Positions 31,316 through 42,537 of a stretch of DNA of 64,000 nt are shown in pieces. Every line of letters begins with the position of its first letter. Position 1 is the first letter of the stretch. The translations under genes and the position numbers were made by a program. The notes beneath the pieces are model-generated. The model saw only the letters and a program-made list of their open reading frames with translations. It was not told the origin of the DNA and made no database searches. Origin of the DNA: Agelas oroides (taxonomy: Eukaryota > Porifera > Demospongiae > Agelasida > Agelasidae); NCBI GenBank assembly GCA_949130485.1, contig OX422196.1, positions 3,206,889 through 3,270,888 on the forward strand, given 5' to 3'.

Positions 31316-34300
31316 CAGTGAGATCCTGATGGTACACAATCTAGCTGCGGACTGGTTCTCCTTCTCCTTCTGGATGTGGAACTTTGGCGTGATGGGGCTC
31401 ATTGTGATCCACTGGAAGGGCCCACTGCGCCTCCAGCAAGCATACCTCATCCTCGTCAGCGCACTTGTGGTGAGAGCACGCAGTGCACCATGTATTATAA
31501 ACACTCCTAACAAACCACACCCCTTCCAATGGCCATCTCTAAGAGGCTGTAAAGGTGTTGCTCATGATCATACAATTTGACTGTGGACTATATTTGCATG
31601 ATTGCGCAAGAAGTATGCACCTAGCTATGCTTATGAACCAGGTATGCAGAAATAGTATCCATTCATTGAAGCTTGCTGTTCTCTTGTTAGCACCCCCATT
31701 CTCCTAGTGTGCCTGTTTTCTCGTCGTTTTCGCCCATGCCAATTATTAGTGTCTGGGCTCTATAAAAGCCCAATACCTGCATTGTGTCACAGGAGCAGCA
31801 CTGAACTGTCAGAGTGTAGCTGTGTACAGTGATACTCAGGCAGGTTCAGTTTGTCATGCGAGTAACGACTTACGTTGTGACAGATTTTCATTTGTGAAAG
31901 GAAAGCTTTTGAGCCATTGAAGGCAGCTACAGGGGGAGGACACAAACCTCCCTCCTCGTAGCCTTCCTCAAATCCATGCTCAGCACATCCCTTGTCCCTG
32001 CAGGCTACTAGATTCCTGAAATATCTACCTGACTGGACCACCTGGCTTCTCTTAGCTGCCATCTCCATATATGGTATGGAATGCCTCCCTGCTGTTTTCT
32101 TCTCCTTGCTGCTCTCCTGCCTATGATCCCCTGCTCACAAATATATTATACTGCTACAATTGCCCCCCTTCCCCTCCTTCTTCCCCTCCTTCTTCCCCTC
32201 CTTCCTTCCCCCCTCCTCCCTTCCCCCCTCCTCCCTTCCCCCCTCCTTCTTTCCCCTCCTTCCTTCCTCCCTCCTCCCTTCCCCCCTCTTCCTCCTTCCC
32301 TTTCAACCTGAAACTATCCAGACCTATTTGCAGTGCTCTGTCCCAAGGGTCCTCTCCGAGTGTTAGTGGAGACTGCTCGAGAGAGAAATGAGCAGATCTT
32401 CCCAGCCCTCATCTACTCATGTAGGTTGTACTGTGTAATGTTATGTCACTGTCCATGCCTTTGCATAATCAAACTTTGTAGGAGGCATGTGCCATTAGGG
32501 TGTAAGTAAATTTAGCAGAGAAGAATGGTGTTATGAAGTAGAGTGTTCAGCCACTTGGATTGTCACAGTTAGGTCACCTGACGAGTCTTCTCCAACTCCG
32601 CTGCTCTTCACTTTGTCATCTTCTTCGTCACTGTGCATGACTTACACAACTTCCTGTTATATAGCACAAACTGATTCTCTTTCTCACAATGCAGCAAGGT
32701 CTTGGATTCATCTTGACGTGCATGGGCTATAGTAGCCTCGTCCCCAGGCTCTCTCCTCAAAAACGGGGGGGAGGAGAGAGCCTGGTAACATCCGCGGGAA
32801 AAGTTGTCGACTTCCGCCGCCTTGCTCTGGCGGTACCAATCAGATTGCAGAATGAAACCACATGTACACGTGACATTTTGTCCACTCAGCAAAAAATTGT
32901 CAACTCGAAAATGAACTTGTAAGCGTAGACTACACCTCAAAGGTTGGTGAAAAACAGTTTTCGGATATGCGGAAGAGGCGCAAGCCCAGAGAGTCCAAGA
33001 TCGAAGTTCGCTGTAGTTGGTTTGCGGGACCGACTCGCTCACCGTACTTCGCTGCTCCGAGTTTACATGTGCAAAGTGCGTCACGGAACTCAACAGAGCT
33101 GCAAATGCCTCGAAGACAAGGAGCGAAATTGCAAATAGCTTGCGCTGCTACCGGGTATAGTACCTATATTGCATGACAGCTTATTAAATCACATGACAAT
33201 TATTACTAAAGTGAGAGCGTCCTACGTAGATCACATGAATGATGATGCGCCGGAAGTCGACAGCTTTTCCCGCGGATGTTACCAGGCTCTCTCCTCCCCC
33301 CCCCGGTTTTGAGGAGAGAGCCTGGGGACAAGGCTAGGGCTATAGTGGCACTCTAGTACTGCGTTTGTTAACCTTGCTTTTTGTTTGACAATGATGTTAC
33401 TATGCAGGTCTATGAACTGATTGCTTATATGAATAATTATTGTATAGCTGCTAGTTCCTTAACCTCACTTACATCGAGCAAAGTAACCGCACCCCAAGAT
33501 GCTCACGGAAGTTAGTGCTGCAGGTTTACCTTGGCTCGAACACTTTAGAGTTCAGTGCTATACGTAGGTGAAATCTTTGTTAGTAGGCTTTAGGGAAGAT
33601 TCTATTGAGCTACAAGACCTGGATTTTGTGCTGCAAATCTACTTGAAGTAGGAAGCCTTAGAGTTCAGAGTTTGTGGCTTCTTAAAAAGCTTTACCCTTA
33701 AGGGAGGAGTCAGTCAATCGTGAATAGCTGAGCACGCCTTCACACTCGCGCGTTACGAGCATACCCAAAGCGCGGTAGCGCGCTCAATACACGCAATGAT
33801 TTTATACGTAGGTATATTGAACGTGTGACGTCACGTAAGCGGAACAATCGCTTCGGGAGTCGCTGTGAGGGGTGACAGTGGTGTAGCTGGTGAAGGGAGA
33901 GTTTTTGGTATACCAAAGTTTCATTCCTGGGGTAAGTGCACCATGCCATTAACGAATATCAACTCAGATTGGATGTCCAACGCTTCCTCTGGCCTGTGTA
34001 TTATATTGTTATTTATATTATATTACGAGGGTCCTTTTAAGTTGCATCTTGGGGTGTAATAATTACACTCTATGCACACACATACGCATGCATGCATGAA
34101 CAATCAACGAACCACATCTCCCTTATAAAACAGGCCTAGATGTTATGCAAAGTCACCCACTGCGCAGGACGCGTTTCGGCCAATACCAGGCCTCATCAGC
34201 TGCGCTGGGGTGACCGGGAGATGGGGACTGCTATCTCATGCACAGAATGCAGTCAGGTGGCTGGCCTTATTCAAAAGTCGGTAGAGACTCCTCGAAAGCA

Positions 34301-37187
34301 CCGTCTCTTCGTGCAGCTGTTCTTCGTGCAGCTGTCTTTCGTTCGAAGATCTTACGTAGCGATTGATCGTCACATGTTATCGACGCGTGCGTGCGCGCGC
34401 GCGCATACAGAGGCACTGGAGGTACCGGAAGTATTGTTAATAAGGCACAAGGCAAACAGTGTAAGGCAAACAGTGCGTGTTTAAAGGCTGTGTGTGCATA
34501 AATGTGCCAAGCCAAGTAAACTGCATGTTCAGGCTGCGTTAAACAGTAGCTATGGCAATGCATTCAGTAATAATGTTTTTCAGGCACCTCCCGTACTTCT
34601 GTAAAGTCCTGGGGTAGCGATGCACAAAGGTCTTGTAGGTGCTACAGAGTTTTTGGTATACGTATCCCTGTCTAAGTAATCTGATTGTGAGTAGTTTAGA
34701 TCTGTAAACAAAATCTTGGTAATTACAACATATCCTCAAATATCGAGAAATTACTACTCCGTATGCTGGTTTTGAGGGTATGTTGCTATCCATGTGTGGA
34801 AAATTGACTATTGAAAAGTTGAAGGCATCCCTCTTATCATACAAGTCTGTGCAAAACTTACCATTCAGGACATTAATGTTAAGATCCAGGTAGGAACAGC
34901 TGTCATGGCTCTCTGTAGTTTTCTTAAGCTCTAATTCTGGGGGGTAAATTTGGATGCATGCACACACACACACACACATGCCACTCCCCCACAGCCACAA
35001 TGGTGTGGATAGTTGGGATGGCTGACAGAGATGACAGTAAGGGTGGCAGCAGAGGCAAGATGCCCAAAGGAAGACCACACAAGAAGAGTTCAGCCACAGG
35101 TGAGGAAGGTTGAAGTGTTACTTACCAATCAGACTTTCCCCCTTGTGGCTGCTTATTCGTTTATGACTACATGCTGTGCTGTGGTTGTTATCACATGAAT
35201 TGGTTAGCCAATGATTCAGTGGGAAGTAACAACCCAATAAGCTCTTCCTTTACCAACCTATCTAGTCTGTCTTTCATACCAACAAACATAGGCAAGCACA
35301 AGTTGCTTCTGAATAAGTCTTTAGTAAGGCTGTCAGCCTTTACATGCTGTTTTCTTGATATAGCTGTAACTTTATGACCTGCGAATCTCTTCCCCCTCTC
35401 TCCCCTCCCCCTGCATGTACCTACTTCTACCCAGCTAATGGGAGCTCCTCCAGTGATACAGACACAGAGACAGACCGGCAGGTAGCTGCTCGAGAGATGG
35501 TTCGTTCTCAGGAGAACCCTGACCAGAGGCACCAGTCCCCAACAAGGACGGAAGGAGGAAGAAGGGCAGAGGAACTAGGTGGGAGGAGGCAGCCCCCGCA
35601 GAACGAGGAGGAGGAGGAGGATGAAGAGCGTAAGGGCACATCAGGATTTATTTCAGCCAAGAGTCATGTCTACCATGTATACTAAGTAGCAACATTACAA
35701 GGATGTAGGTATGGGCAGTGTAGTCTTGTTGATGAGGGCATAGATAATATATATCTACGGAACGGGATTAGAAACAACTCACGTGATTGCATACTACCGT
35801 ATTGTAATAGTTGTGTGTGCGGCTCCGTGTTGTGCGTGTGGCGAAGACAGGATAGGCAGTGTTCATCAGGGGGGTTTTTCTACGTGTATGTTAGATTTGC
35901 TTCCTGCTGTCTCTTTATATAATTTTATTGGCAGTTACCCATTGTAACTCTAGGTGATGTATTGTGGGTGGGACTTAGACAGCATAATAAAAACGCTGAA
36001 TATACAGAACATACACCATAAAGTTCAAGAAAGAGATGTGCGTATAGAATGATAGCTCCTTGGTCAAATAGTTAGGTTGTGACCTTAAAGATAATTTTTT
36101 CCTTCACATATGCCTTGCATTACTATTGTTTGTGAGACTACTTAGCCTATTTTACCGGAAGTTTCCAAGGTTTGGTAAGTGCTGTTGGGTTAAAGATATT
36201 TGGTGCTTCTACTTAGCTGCTGGGAACGAGACTAGGCCGTCTATTTTGGAGGAAGGGCATGATTCACAAGACTAGCACTGTCTCGAAGGCCAACTACAGT
36301 ACTAGTAAGTATTGAACGCTTGTGTTTATACAAAATTGGTACTTACCAATCAATTTTTTGATGCTACAAGCTGCTTTTCAATGCTGTACCACATTAGAAA
36401 TAGTGGTTTATAACAGTCACAGCCATTCCCACTACACTTTGTGTGAAACGCGGATGTGCATCAAAATCGCAATCCGATTCCAAGGTATATATTATCCATG
36501 ATGAGGGTGGGTATCTATGTGTGGCGTGTAGAAGTCCATGGTGGATTATACAGTTGACCACTACTGGTATGTCTCAAAAACATGTGACTTGGTGGAAGAC
36601 CCACAGATTGAAGCATTTTGTCAAGTTTCTATGGCAAAAGCTTTTGTGGATATGCCTATGCATTTATACCTAGTATAGATAGACACCCATAGTATTACCC
36701 CTACCAGTTTCTCATATTTCATAGTTTACATTTCATAACCCTCAGGACATGCACTGCATACCAACCGTGGCATGTGCTCTAATTGGAATCCACTAGTAGC
36801 CTCTGCCCAAACAACGGATAAGCTTTCATTACGGATGAAGACGGCTTTGTTTACAAGTTATGGTACTTTCTTCCGCTGGTAGAGGGATCGGTAAGCGTGC
36901 TACCAGCGTTTAAAGCTAGAAACCGGCCAGTAGCCTGTAGCTCACTAAAGATGCATGTGGTATCGACCTTTGTACCGCGCATGCGTAGTAACTGTCAATC
37001 TTCTAGGTACTACAAAAGTAAGGTAGTATTAGAGAAGACAATACGATATTGGACTCTTGTGCTGTATTTTCACTTGCCTGCGGCTCAAGAAAATATGGCT
37101 GCACACTTGTGCAATATCTAGCCATATTGTCTTGTATATCGAGCAATTTACTCACACTTATACTCGTACCCTCCCCCTTCCCTCTAA

Positions 37188-37267
<80 letters not shown>

Positions 37268-37613
37268 CCCGAGGGTTCAAGCTAGGTCTTGGAGACTTTA
37301 TATTCTATAGTATCTTGGTGGGCAGAGCTGCACATGACAGCAACGGAGACTGGGTCATCATTTCATCATGCTTTGTTGCCATTCTCATTGTGAGTGACAA
37401 CTAACTCTGATTTATAGAACCTAGTTCATCCATGTGTCTTCCTTTGTTCTGATGTAGGGTCTGTGTCTGACCAGCCTGATCCTGGGCATTGTGCGTCGTG
37501 CACTGCCTGCCCTCCCCATCTCTATCTTCTTTGGTCTGATGTTCTACTTCTCCTCGAGGTACCTCATCACAGACTTTGTGGGTGTCCTCGCAACAACTCA
37601 AGTCTTCATCTAG
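29093..37613 (+). CDS. psen: Presenilin, gamma-secretase catalytic subunit (13 exons, about 531 aa)
   Basis: Exons: 29093-29218, 29393-about 29591, 29708-29742, 29820-29944, 30266-30410, 31152-31219, 31319-31469, 32004-32073, 32322-32420, 34995-35099, 35435-35629, 37268-37389, 37458-37613. Frames join throughout; only the exon 2 donor is ambiguous (29590 or 29592, the second keeps frame). The protein is an intramembrane aspartyl protease that cleaves type I membrane stubs such as Notch within gamma-secretase. Visible family marks: [17 protein letters not shown] (TM1), [35 protein letters not shown] with catalytic Asp307, [10 protein letters not shown] with Asp449, and ALPALP with PALP at 497-500. 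The N-terminus is unusually acidic and arginine-rich (exon 2), and the hydrophilic loop after TM6 is also acidic. Length is slightly above the vertebrate 450-470. Intron 9 carries a MITE and intron 5 an inserted element at its donor. Confidence 0.96.
29393..29591 (+). CDS. psen: Presenilin exon 2 (acidic/arginine-rich N-terminal segment)
   Basis: The acceptor CACACAG is followed by an in-frame segment rich in Glu, Arg and Gly ([24 protein letters not shown]). Low-complexity hydrophilic N-termini are usual in presenilins. The donor is uncertain because three overlapping GTs occur at 29590-29595; the one at 29592 gives the frame needed by exon 3. Confidence 0.65.
29954..29968 (+). repeat. Poly-G run just inside presenilin intron 4
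   Basis: About 15 consecutive G, followed by further GGGAGGG clusters, starts 10 bases after the exon 4 donor. It could form a G-quadruplex in the pre-mRNA. Confidence 0.9.
30417..30508. mobile_element. 92 bp fold-back element at presenilin exon 5 donor
   Basis: Starts TAGCCTCATTCCCAGGCCTT and ends AAGGCCTGCTAATAAGGCTA. The left flank is AGGGTGAGG, which spans the exon 5 splice donor; the right flank is AGGTGAGG, the same 9 bp with one G missing. Same end family as 28506 and 32733. Confidence 0.8.
30565..31083. repeat. Interspersed repeat, copy 2 (presenilin intron 5)
   Basis: Similar over about 450 bp to 23985-24440. On the plus strand it holds an open frame up to 30756 that reads [19 protein letters not shown] and [15 protein letters not shown], like a coiled-coil protein fragment. 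Copy 1 has lost this frame through small indels. It may be a repeat that once carried coding sequence; class unknown. Confidence 0.75.
31283..31313. repeat. (CA)n before presenilin exon 7 acceptor
   Basis: About 15 CA units ending six bases before the exon 7 start (TTCAG acceptor). Confidence 0.95.
32004..32420 (+). CDS. psen: Presenilin exons 8 and 9 with TM6 catalytic aspartate
   Basis: Exon 8 (32004-32073) ends TATG at a GTATGG donor; exon 9 (32322-32420) starts AC. The split codon GAC is the first catalytic aspartate (YD motif), so that residue exists only after correct splicing. The 248 bp intron between them is mostly a long pyrimidine tract. Confidence 0.93.
32160..32300 (+). repeat. 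Long polypyrimidine tract in presenilin intron 8
   Basis: About 140 bases almost purely C and T, as repeats of CCCCTCCTTCTT type. It is a strong potential H-DNA former. Proline/serine-rich open frames across it are composition artefacts. Confidence 0.9.
32733..33336. mobile_element. 604 bp MITE in presenilin intron 9
   Basis: Inverted repeats of about 90 bp start TAGCCTCGTCCCCAGGCTCT and end GGGGACAAGGCTA, flanked by perfect GGGCTATAG (32724-32732 and 33337-33345). The interior shares the block CAGAATGAAACCAC with 52494-53107. It is non-autonomous, with no transposase frame. Confidence 0.9.
34383..34405. repeat. Alternating purine-pyrimidine (GC/GT) run
   Basis: CGTGCGTGCGCGCGCGCGCAT in presenilin intron 9; a potential Z-DNA segment. 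Confidence 0.8.
34961..34978. repeat. (CA)9 before presenilin exon 10 acceptor
   Basis: Ends 16 bases before the exon 10 start at 34995. Confidence 0.9.
37189..37266. repeat. (CA)39 forming the presenilin exon 12 acceptor
   Basis: The repeat runs directly into CACACAG, whose AG is the acceptor of exon 12. There is no polypyrimidine tract between repeat and exon; the nearest (CCCTCCCCCTTCCCTCT) lies upstream of the repeat. Confidence 0.93.
37268..37613 (+). CDS. psen: Presenilin exons 12 and 13 with GxGD and PALP motifs
   Basis: Exon 12 (37268-37389) encodes [12 protein letters not shown], holding the second catalytic aspartate. Exon 13 (37458-37613) encodes [14 protein letters not shown] and ends TTQVFI before the TAG, matching the conserved hydrophobic C-terminus needed for complex assembly. 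Confidence 0.95.
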
Positions 37614-37892
37614 CACTCAACTGTTGTAGCCTGAGTTTAGTACTTTTATATCTGTGAGCATATATTACTGTGTGTCGAACATCATGATCACTGTTCATGC
37701 GTGCATGTATGTAAAACTGTATGCTCTCAAGAGATGCATATCTGGTATTAGCCAAAACGTGTGTGCGGATCTGAGTTATTTCCTTCGACCAGCAAATTGC
37801 AAACCGGAAATTCGTCGCGTCATTGGTCACATGATATGTGCTAATATTAAACGGCTGCTCGTGTCTTGGTACGATTGTCGGATTGAGAAGAA
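37614..37892 (+). promoter_or_regulatory. Short spacer between presenilin stop and LRR gene start
   Basis: 279 bp must hold the presenilin 3' UTR and much of the promoter/5' UTR of the next gene, unless they share a transcript. Visible weak sites are an ETS-like CCGGAAAT (about 37803) and an inverted CCAAT box ATTGG (about 37823) close to a CGTCGCG. No AATAAA is seen. Confidence 0.4.
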
Positions 37893-39866
37893 ATGCCGTA
37901 CAACCCACCTTTCTTAGAGGACCAGTGCTTCCTTTTCCTCCTGTGCCGCCTGGAGGAGTACCCAGTTCAAGTCCTCTCTTTACTACCTGTTAGGATGCGC
38001 CACAAGCTTCTATGTAACTTGCCTGTCGTGGACGTCTGTGAGTTGGAAAAATCCCCCGAGTTTGTCGAAGGGGTGGAAATGGACGATGTCTGGAAGATCA
38101 TTTTCAACAAGCGACAACCTCCTGGGGTGGGAAGTGATATTAAGGAATCGGAAGACAAGGAATTTGAAGAGACAGAGTCCTCACACAATGAAGTACCATG
38201 GAAAGAGCACTACTTTCGAATTGTCACCGGCCTTGCACTCAATTACATCAACGTTGTTGTCCCACATGCCCACCTGAAGTTTCTGATGGATCTCCTGTTC
38301 TTTGTAGAGGACTGTCTGGGCATCACTGACTGGATCCAGGACTTCTCCCTAATGTACTTCAACTGCGATGCGGGAAGATTGAGTGGTGGGGTGCTTAACA
38401 GTGGCAGATTTGCCCCTTTTCGCTATTCAGTGTATATGCATGACCAAGTCAAAACCACTGATTTGATCAAGCTGATTGTCGAAAGGTGTTGCATTTACCC
38501 AACAGTGCTACACATCATCTGTGATTACTTTATTGCATCTGACCTTTGGGGTTCCAGAGAGGAACACAAAGCTTTAATGAAGAAGATGGTTAGTCAAGTG
38601 CAAGTGGTGAAATTGTTCTACGAGGATGGAGTTCCACACGAGTCTGTAAATGTTCCTTTCTTCATCTTGGATACCATTCTTTCTTGTGAAGAGCCTCAGC
38701 TTAGGAGTCTTGTGATCAATGACTGCAACTCTCGTGCCATGGAGGATATTATTCTTTCAGTTGCAGACATGTTTGCTGAAACAGAGGCCACACATTCTGC
38801 AGAACGTAGCAGCTGTAGTGCAGCTCCTTACAATAGGTTGCATCATCTCATGCTTTCTATCAAGTCAAGACCTCATGAGCGACGGATCAGTACTGGGGTA
38901 GCGGAGAAACTGTCTCAGATAATACAACACCAGGAATCGCTGACCTCTCTGAGCCTGTGTTGCTGGAACCCCTACCATAAGAGGAAGCCTCCCAAGGGAT
39001 TCTTGCAGCTATATTCCTCTCTCTCTGGTCTTTTAGCTCAACCTCATTTTGATACTTTGGGCCTTGGAGGATTCACCATGCCTTTCCATGCTGTTCAAGA
39101 GCTTTTCCGTGGTTTTCTTACCAACATGCCCACTCGTACACAAGGAATGGTGATAGGTGCATTGGAGCTTAGTGGCTCAGAGAGCCCAGGTGAACACAGT
39201 GCGCAGATTGTAATGCCCGAAGAAAGTATCCACTACAAGTGTCTTTGCCTTCTTGAAATGAATACTCCCAAGCCCCTGAGTGAGTGGCTCTTCAGCTGTA
39301 AGAAGCTGAGGTTTAAGGTGTTTGAAACTAATGCTGTTGATACGCTGGAACCCCAAACTGACATTTTCCATCTGATAGCACAGCATCCTGATTTTGAAGC
39401 AGAAAGCTTGCACTTCTGCAACACTTACATAAATGACAATTCGACCACTGAGAGGGCTTTTGAAACAATCCTACAGAAGTCTCAGCTAAAAAGATTATCA
39501 CTAAAGAACTGTGACCTTGGAATAACAGGAAACCTACCACGTTTGGCCCGTGGACTCCAGAAGCAAGCTGCAGTTGGGACACTAGAATATCTGGATGTGT
39601 CTGAAAGTAGCATTGGTGAACAACCAATTATTTCAATCTCAGAGGTAGAGATGCTTTTTGATGCCATCTTTTCTCTTCCACAACTGGAGAATTTTGCTCT
39701 AGTCATTGCTGACAATTTTCTAGATCCGGAACACTTTACGATGCTGCATACAGCATGGAGACAAAAGGCTGGGGGAAAGAAACTCAAGCATCTAGACTGT
39801 TCAAGTAATATCACTCCGGAAGATACTTCTGAGCTCCATGAGATGACCGACTGTCTTGTGTTGTAG
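37893..39866 (+). CDS. F-box-like, leucine-rich-repeat protein (657 aa, single exon)
   Basis: One uninterrupted frame from ATG (G at -3) to TAG. Residues about 22-50 (YPVQVLSLLPVRMRHKLL, then CNLPVVDVCELE) resemble an F-box helix bundle. A middle helical region follows. From about 315 to 640 irregular leucine-rich repeats can be read: LTSLSLCCWNP, LKRLSLKNCDLG, LEYLDVSESSIG, LENFALVIADNF and LKHLDCSSN. The LRRs fit the ribonuclease-inhibitor style (long, with CxL/NxxL). No signal peptide or membrane segment. F-box/LRR proteins usually choose substrates for SCF ubiquitin ligases, but the F-box match is weak and SKP1 binding is not shown. I recall similar LRR proteins in sponge genomes, unverified here. 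It follows presenilin head-to-tail; no functional link is implied. Confidence 0.88.
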   Translation: MPYNPPFLEDQCFLFLLCRLEEYPVQVLSLLPVRMRHKLLCNLPVVDVCELEKSPEFVEGVEMDDVWKIIFNKRQPPGVGSDIKESEDKEFEETESSHNEVPWKEHYFRIVTGLALNYINVVVPHAHLKFLMDLLFFVEDCLGITDWIQDFSLMYFNCDAGRLSGGVLNSGRFAPFRYSVYMHDQVKTTDLIKLIVERCCIYPTVLHIICDYFIASDLWGSREEHKALMKKMVSQVQVVKLFYEDGVPHESVNVPFFILDTILSCEEPQLRSLVINDCNSRAMEDIILSVADMFAETEATHSAERSSCSAAPYNRLHHLMLSIKSRPHERRISTGVAEKLSQIIQHQESLTSLSLCCWNPYHKRKPPKGFLQLYSSLSGLLAQPHFDTLGLGGFTMPFHAVQELFRGFLTNMPTRTQGMVIGALELSGSESPGEHSAQIVMPEESIHYKCLCLLEMNTPKPLSEWLFSCKKLRFKVFETNAVDTLEPQTDIFHLIAQHPDFEAESLHFCNTYINDNSTTERAFETILQKSQLKRLSLKNCDLGITGNLPRLARGLQKQAAVGTLEYLDVSESSIGEQPIISISEVEMLFDAIFSLPQLENFALVIADNFLDPEHFTMLHTAWRQKAGGKKLKHLDCSSNITPEDTSELHEMTDCLVL

Positions 39867-42306
39867 TTATTTTCACCATTACTCTTTAATGTATTTAATC
39901 CTGTTTTTCTTGCAGATGTGTCCTTTTGACTGGCTTGACAACAGTGTACTGTTTTGAAAACTTGGCATGTTGCACTAACAAGGCCCTGTACACCCTGCAT
40001 GCTGCAAGCAGGGATCATGCAGCTGTCATTATAGCCCCTTATGTTTAATTAATTATACTATATTGCTCAAACCCTAGCCTGTCCACCTTACTGTGTTATA
40101 CTATAATGTTACAGGTATAAAGATGTTCTGGTTTGGACTATTGTCCTTGAGTGTCATAATTATCCACAAACGTGAAGATCAGAGCTGCATGAGCATAATA
40201 TTATGCAAAATTTGTCGTGAGCAATCATAATAAATGGAATACAGCTACAGAGAAAGGTGAATTTACAAGCAAAAAGGGCTGGTCCCTACAGCCAACTATA
40301 CAACAGCTAGGAGCTGGAGCAGTTTTACAATACAACATAGATTTTAAAGATTGCATGCACTGGTCATAAGAGTGATTATGGGGCAATCACTCTTGCATGC
40401 CTATATATATGCCTATAGTTAGTGAAGAGGATTTCTCAATTGAGCTAAAAATCCCACCTGGTAAGCACATGCACAATCACAGATGACAAAATAATCAGCA
40501 TTGCATGAGCCATCACAACACAGGAACATTAACACATGGTATGATTGCTTTCAATAAAAGAAAGGCTGTATTGCTGCATGGAGGTCATTGCACATAGAAA
40601 CCTAGCAGTGGGATGTAGCCTATTATGCTGTGAGTCTACAGTATATGCCATATGTTGAGAGCTGGGTGTCTTGTGGATATTACTATACTTTATGAGTAAA
40701 CCATAATATATTATACTTTATAAGTGAACCATAAATATATTTCCCTGGCAGACTTATAGGTAGTATTTAGCCTGCTTTGCATACAGGACACACTAAAGCC
40801 ATGCAGGCCTCGTCACACACGTCGTAATGTGCTGGGATGAACAGTAGGCAACTAAATGTATCTTATGTCTGTGGCATCTTGACATGGTGGCACGCAGGTC
40901 TACACATATAAACACCACATCACTTCATCTAATGGATAGTGACTTAATACAATTTGCATTACATCACACGTGCACAAAACATATTACACAAACACTACAA
41001 TGTCATTTAAACAATAATTGGCAGGTGACTGCCCTTAATTATCCATTATAGTTATCCATTAGCAGTGTCTGCTATAATTATATTGATCATCTACAGTTAG
41101 CTAACACCACAGCCTTTGGTTCGTTTTCTGCTCCTGTCATTGAAAATGATTATAGGATGAGGGGTATACTCATTAAGGTATAACCAGGTGCTTACTATAG
41201 AACTTTGAGATGCATGCATGGATGCCTGTGCACCAGTTCAATGAAATACCACTTTAAACCCTAGCTAACTGTAGTGACTAATGGCATTAGGATCGAAAGC
41301 AGACATGGAAATCTAACAATCTGATGAAGCAGGACTGGTGCCTTTGCTTGATGATCAGACAGAAAAGTTACAGAATGTCTGGTAACACCACTTCCTGGCT
41401 TGGAAGTGGACTAAGCATTCCATTTTTTGTCAAAATTCACATGCTGGTCCTCGATAAAAGTGAGCTGCTGTCTGGGCACAGCATTTTACCTAGGGTTGTA
41501 GCACATAGGTGGGCATGCGCAACTTGGATTCTGTAATGTATCATGTAGACAAGGTGAGGGAAAATGCAGTGTTTTCTAGTGTGGGTTGCTATAGTGTATC
41601 AACTAGCTACAGCCTTGCTGTCACAGTGAAAGCAAAACATTGAAATGTGTGTCCACTGCCTTCCTCATGCAACTGCTTGAAAGATGATTAGCAGAAAATC
41701 CTTGTAGCTATATTCACACCAGGTCCTGTGTATGCCCACAACTCATTGCAATGATACTGGTATACAAATATGATATAGTCATAATTACAAATCAATGTAC
41801 TAGAAGACCATTTCATCATTCACAATTACCACCATCTTATGTTCATTTTCTGGCAAGACATGTCTGTATAAACAATATGAACTCTATACTAGCTGCTGTT
41901 GATGTTTATGATAGCTGCAGAAGGTTGGCAATTTTGTGTACTATAACCCATATGATTCATTACTGCAAAAAAATTCCAGCAAGAGTGTTCTACATCAACA
42001 CAAATGTACACACAAGCAGTTTGAATGCTGATGTTCATGTACAAGCAGATAAAGTAAGCCAGGACAAAGTACAGTGCTTCAGAAGAGAGAGGTACAGTGT
42101 CCCAATATGGCATGCTAAAAGATGATGGACTACCTACACAAATGCTTACTGAAGTCAAATACATGCATGCAATATCACTCACATCCTATAATCATAGGTT
42201 TAGCATAATAATTATTCATGTAACTTTTCAACCTGAATGTGTGTGGACCAATGGGGGCTAGGACTTCTAGCTCTTATATACAATGTTAATGTTAATATAA
42301 AAATTA
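39867..42306. other. Intergenic region between convergent LRR and ankyrin genes
   Basis: AT-rich and non-coding as far as I can see. An AATAAA at 40229-40234 is the best polyadenylation signal for the LRR gene. Two diverged copies of a roughly 30 bp unit (ACTTTATGAGTAAACCATAA-like) lie at about 40684-40740. A 124-codon plus-strand frame at 41751-42125 has no family features. Confidence 0.55.
40229..40234 (+). terminator. Candidate polyadenylation signal of the LRR gene
   Basis: AATAAA, 363 bp after the stop codon; no other canonical signal was noticed between. Confidence 0.4.
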
Positions 42307-42537
42307 CTAATCACTCTCTTCAAACCAATGTTCAGTCACATCTTGAACCCCTTTACTTCTTCTAGTCTCTTGTGGTTGAAGTTCAGTGTGAAGTGCCTTC
42401 ATGAGCTCACTGTCCCTGTCCAATTTCAGCACTAGTGCTCTGAGCAGCATCCCAAGAAGGTCACCTTCACCTTCCTCCTCAGCCCGTGGCAGCTGCTGGT
42501 CTGCCTGGACTGTCTCAGCTTCTCCTCCACTCTCAGA
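42307..42537 (-). CDS. Ankyrin gene terminal exon
   Basis: 76 codons plus TAG after a GCATGCAG acceptor. The sequence is Glu/Gln-rich with a leucine-rich amphipathic stretch; it shows no ankyrin pattern and no family was recognised. Confidence 0.78.
   Translation of the reverse strand, partial: SESGGEAETVQADQQLPRAEEEGEGDLLGMLLRALVLKLDRDSELMKALHTELQPQETRRSKGVQDVTEHWFEESD

Noticed and set aside
32071-32391. Proline/serine-rich open frames
   Set aside because: They are translations of the polypyrimidine tract in presenilin intron 8.
32608-33176. Open frames on both strands (up to 161 codons)
   Set aside because: They lie within or across the 604 bp MITE and show no transposase or other family motif.
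36223-36234. Solitary right end of the TAGYCTCG family (GGGAACGAGACTA)
   Set aside because: No matching left end or target duplication was found nearby.
37003-37404. Cys/Val and His/Thr repeat open frames
   Set aside because: They are translations of the (CA)39 microsatellite.
41751-42125. 124-codon plus-strand frame
   Set aside because: No family pattern, no splice or Kozak support, AT-rich context; chance is likely.
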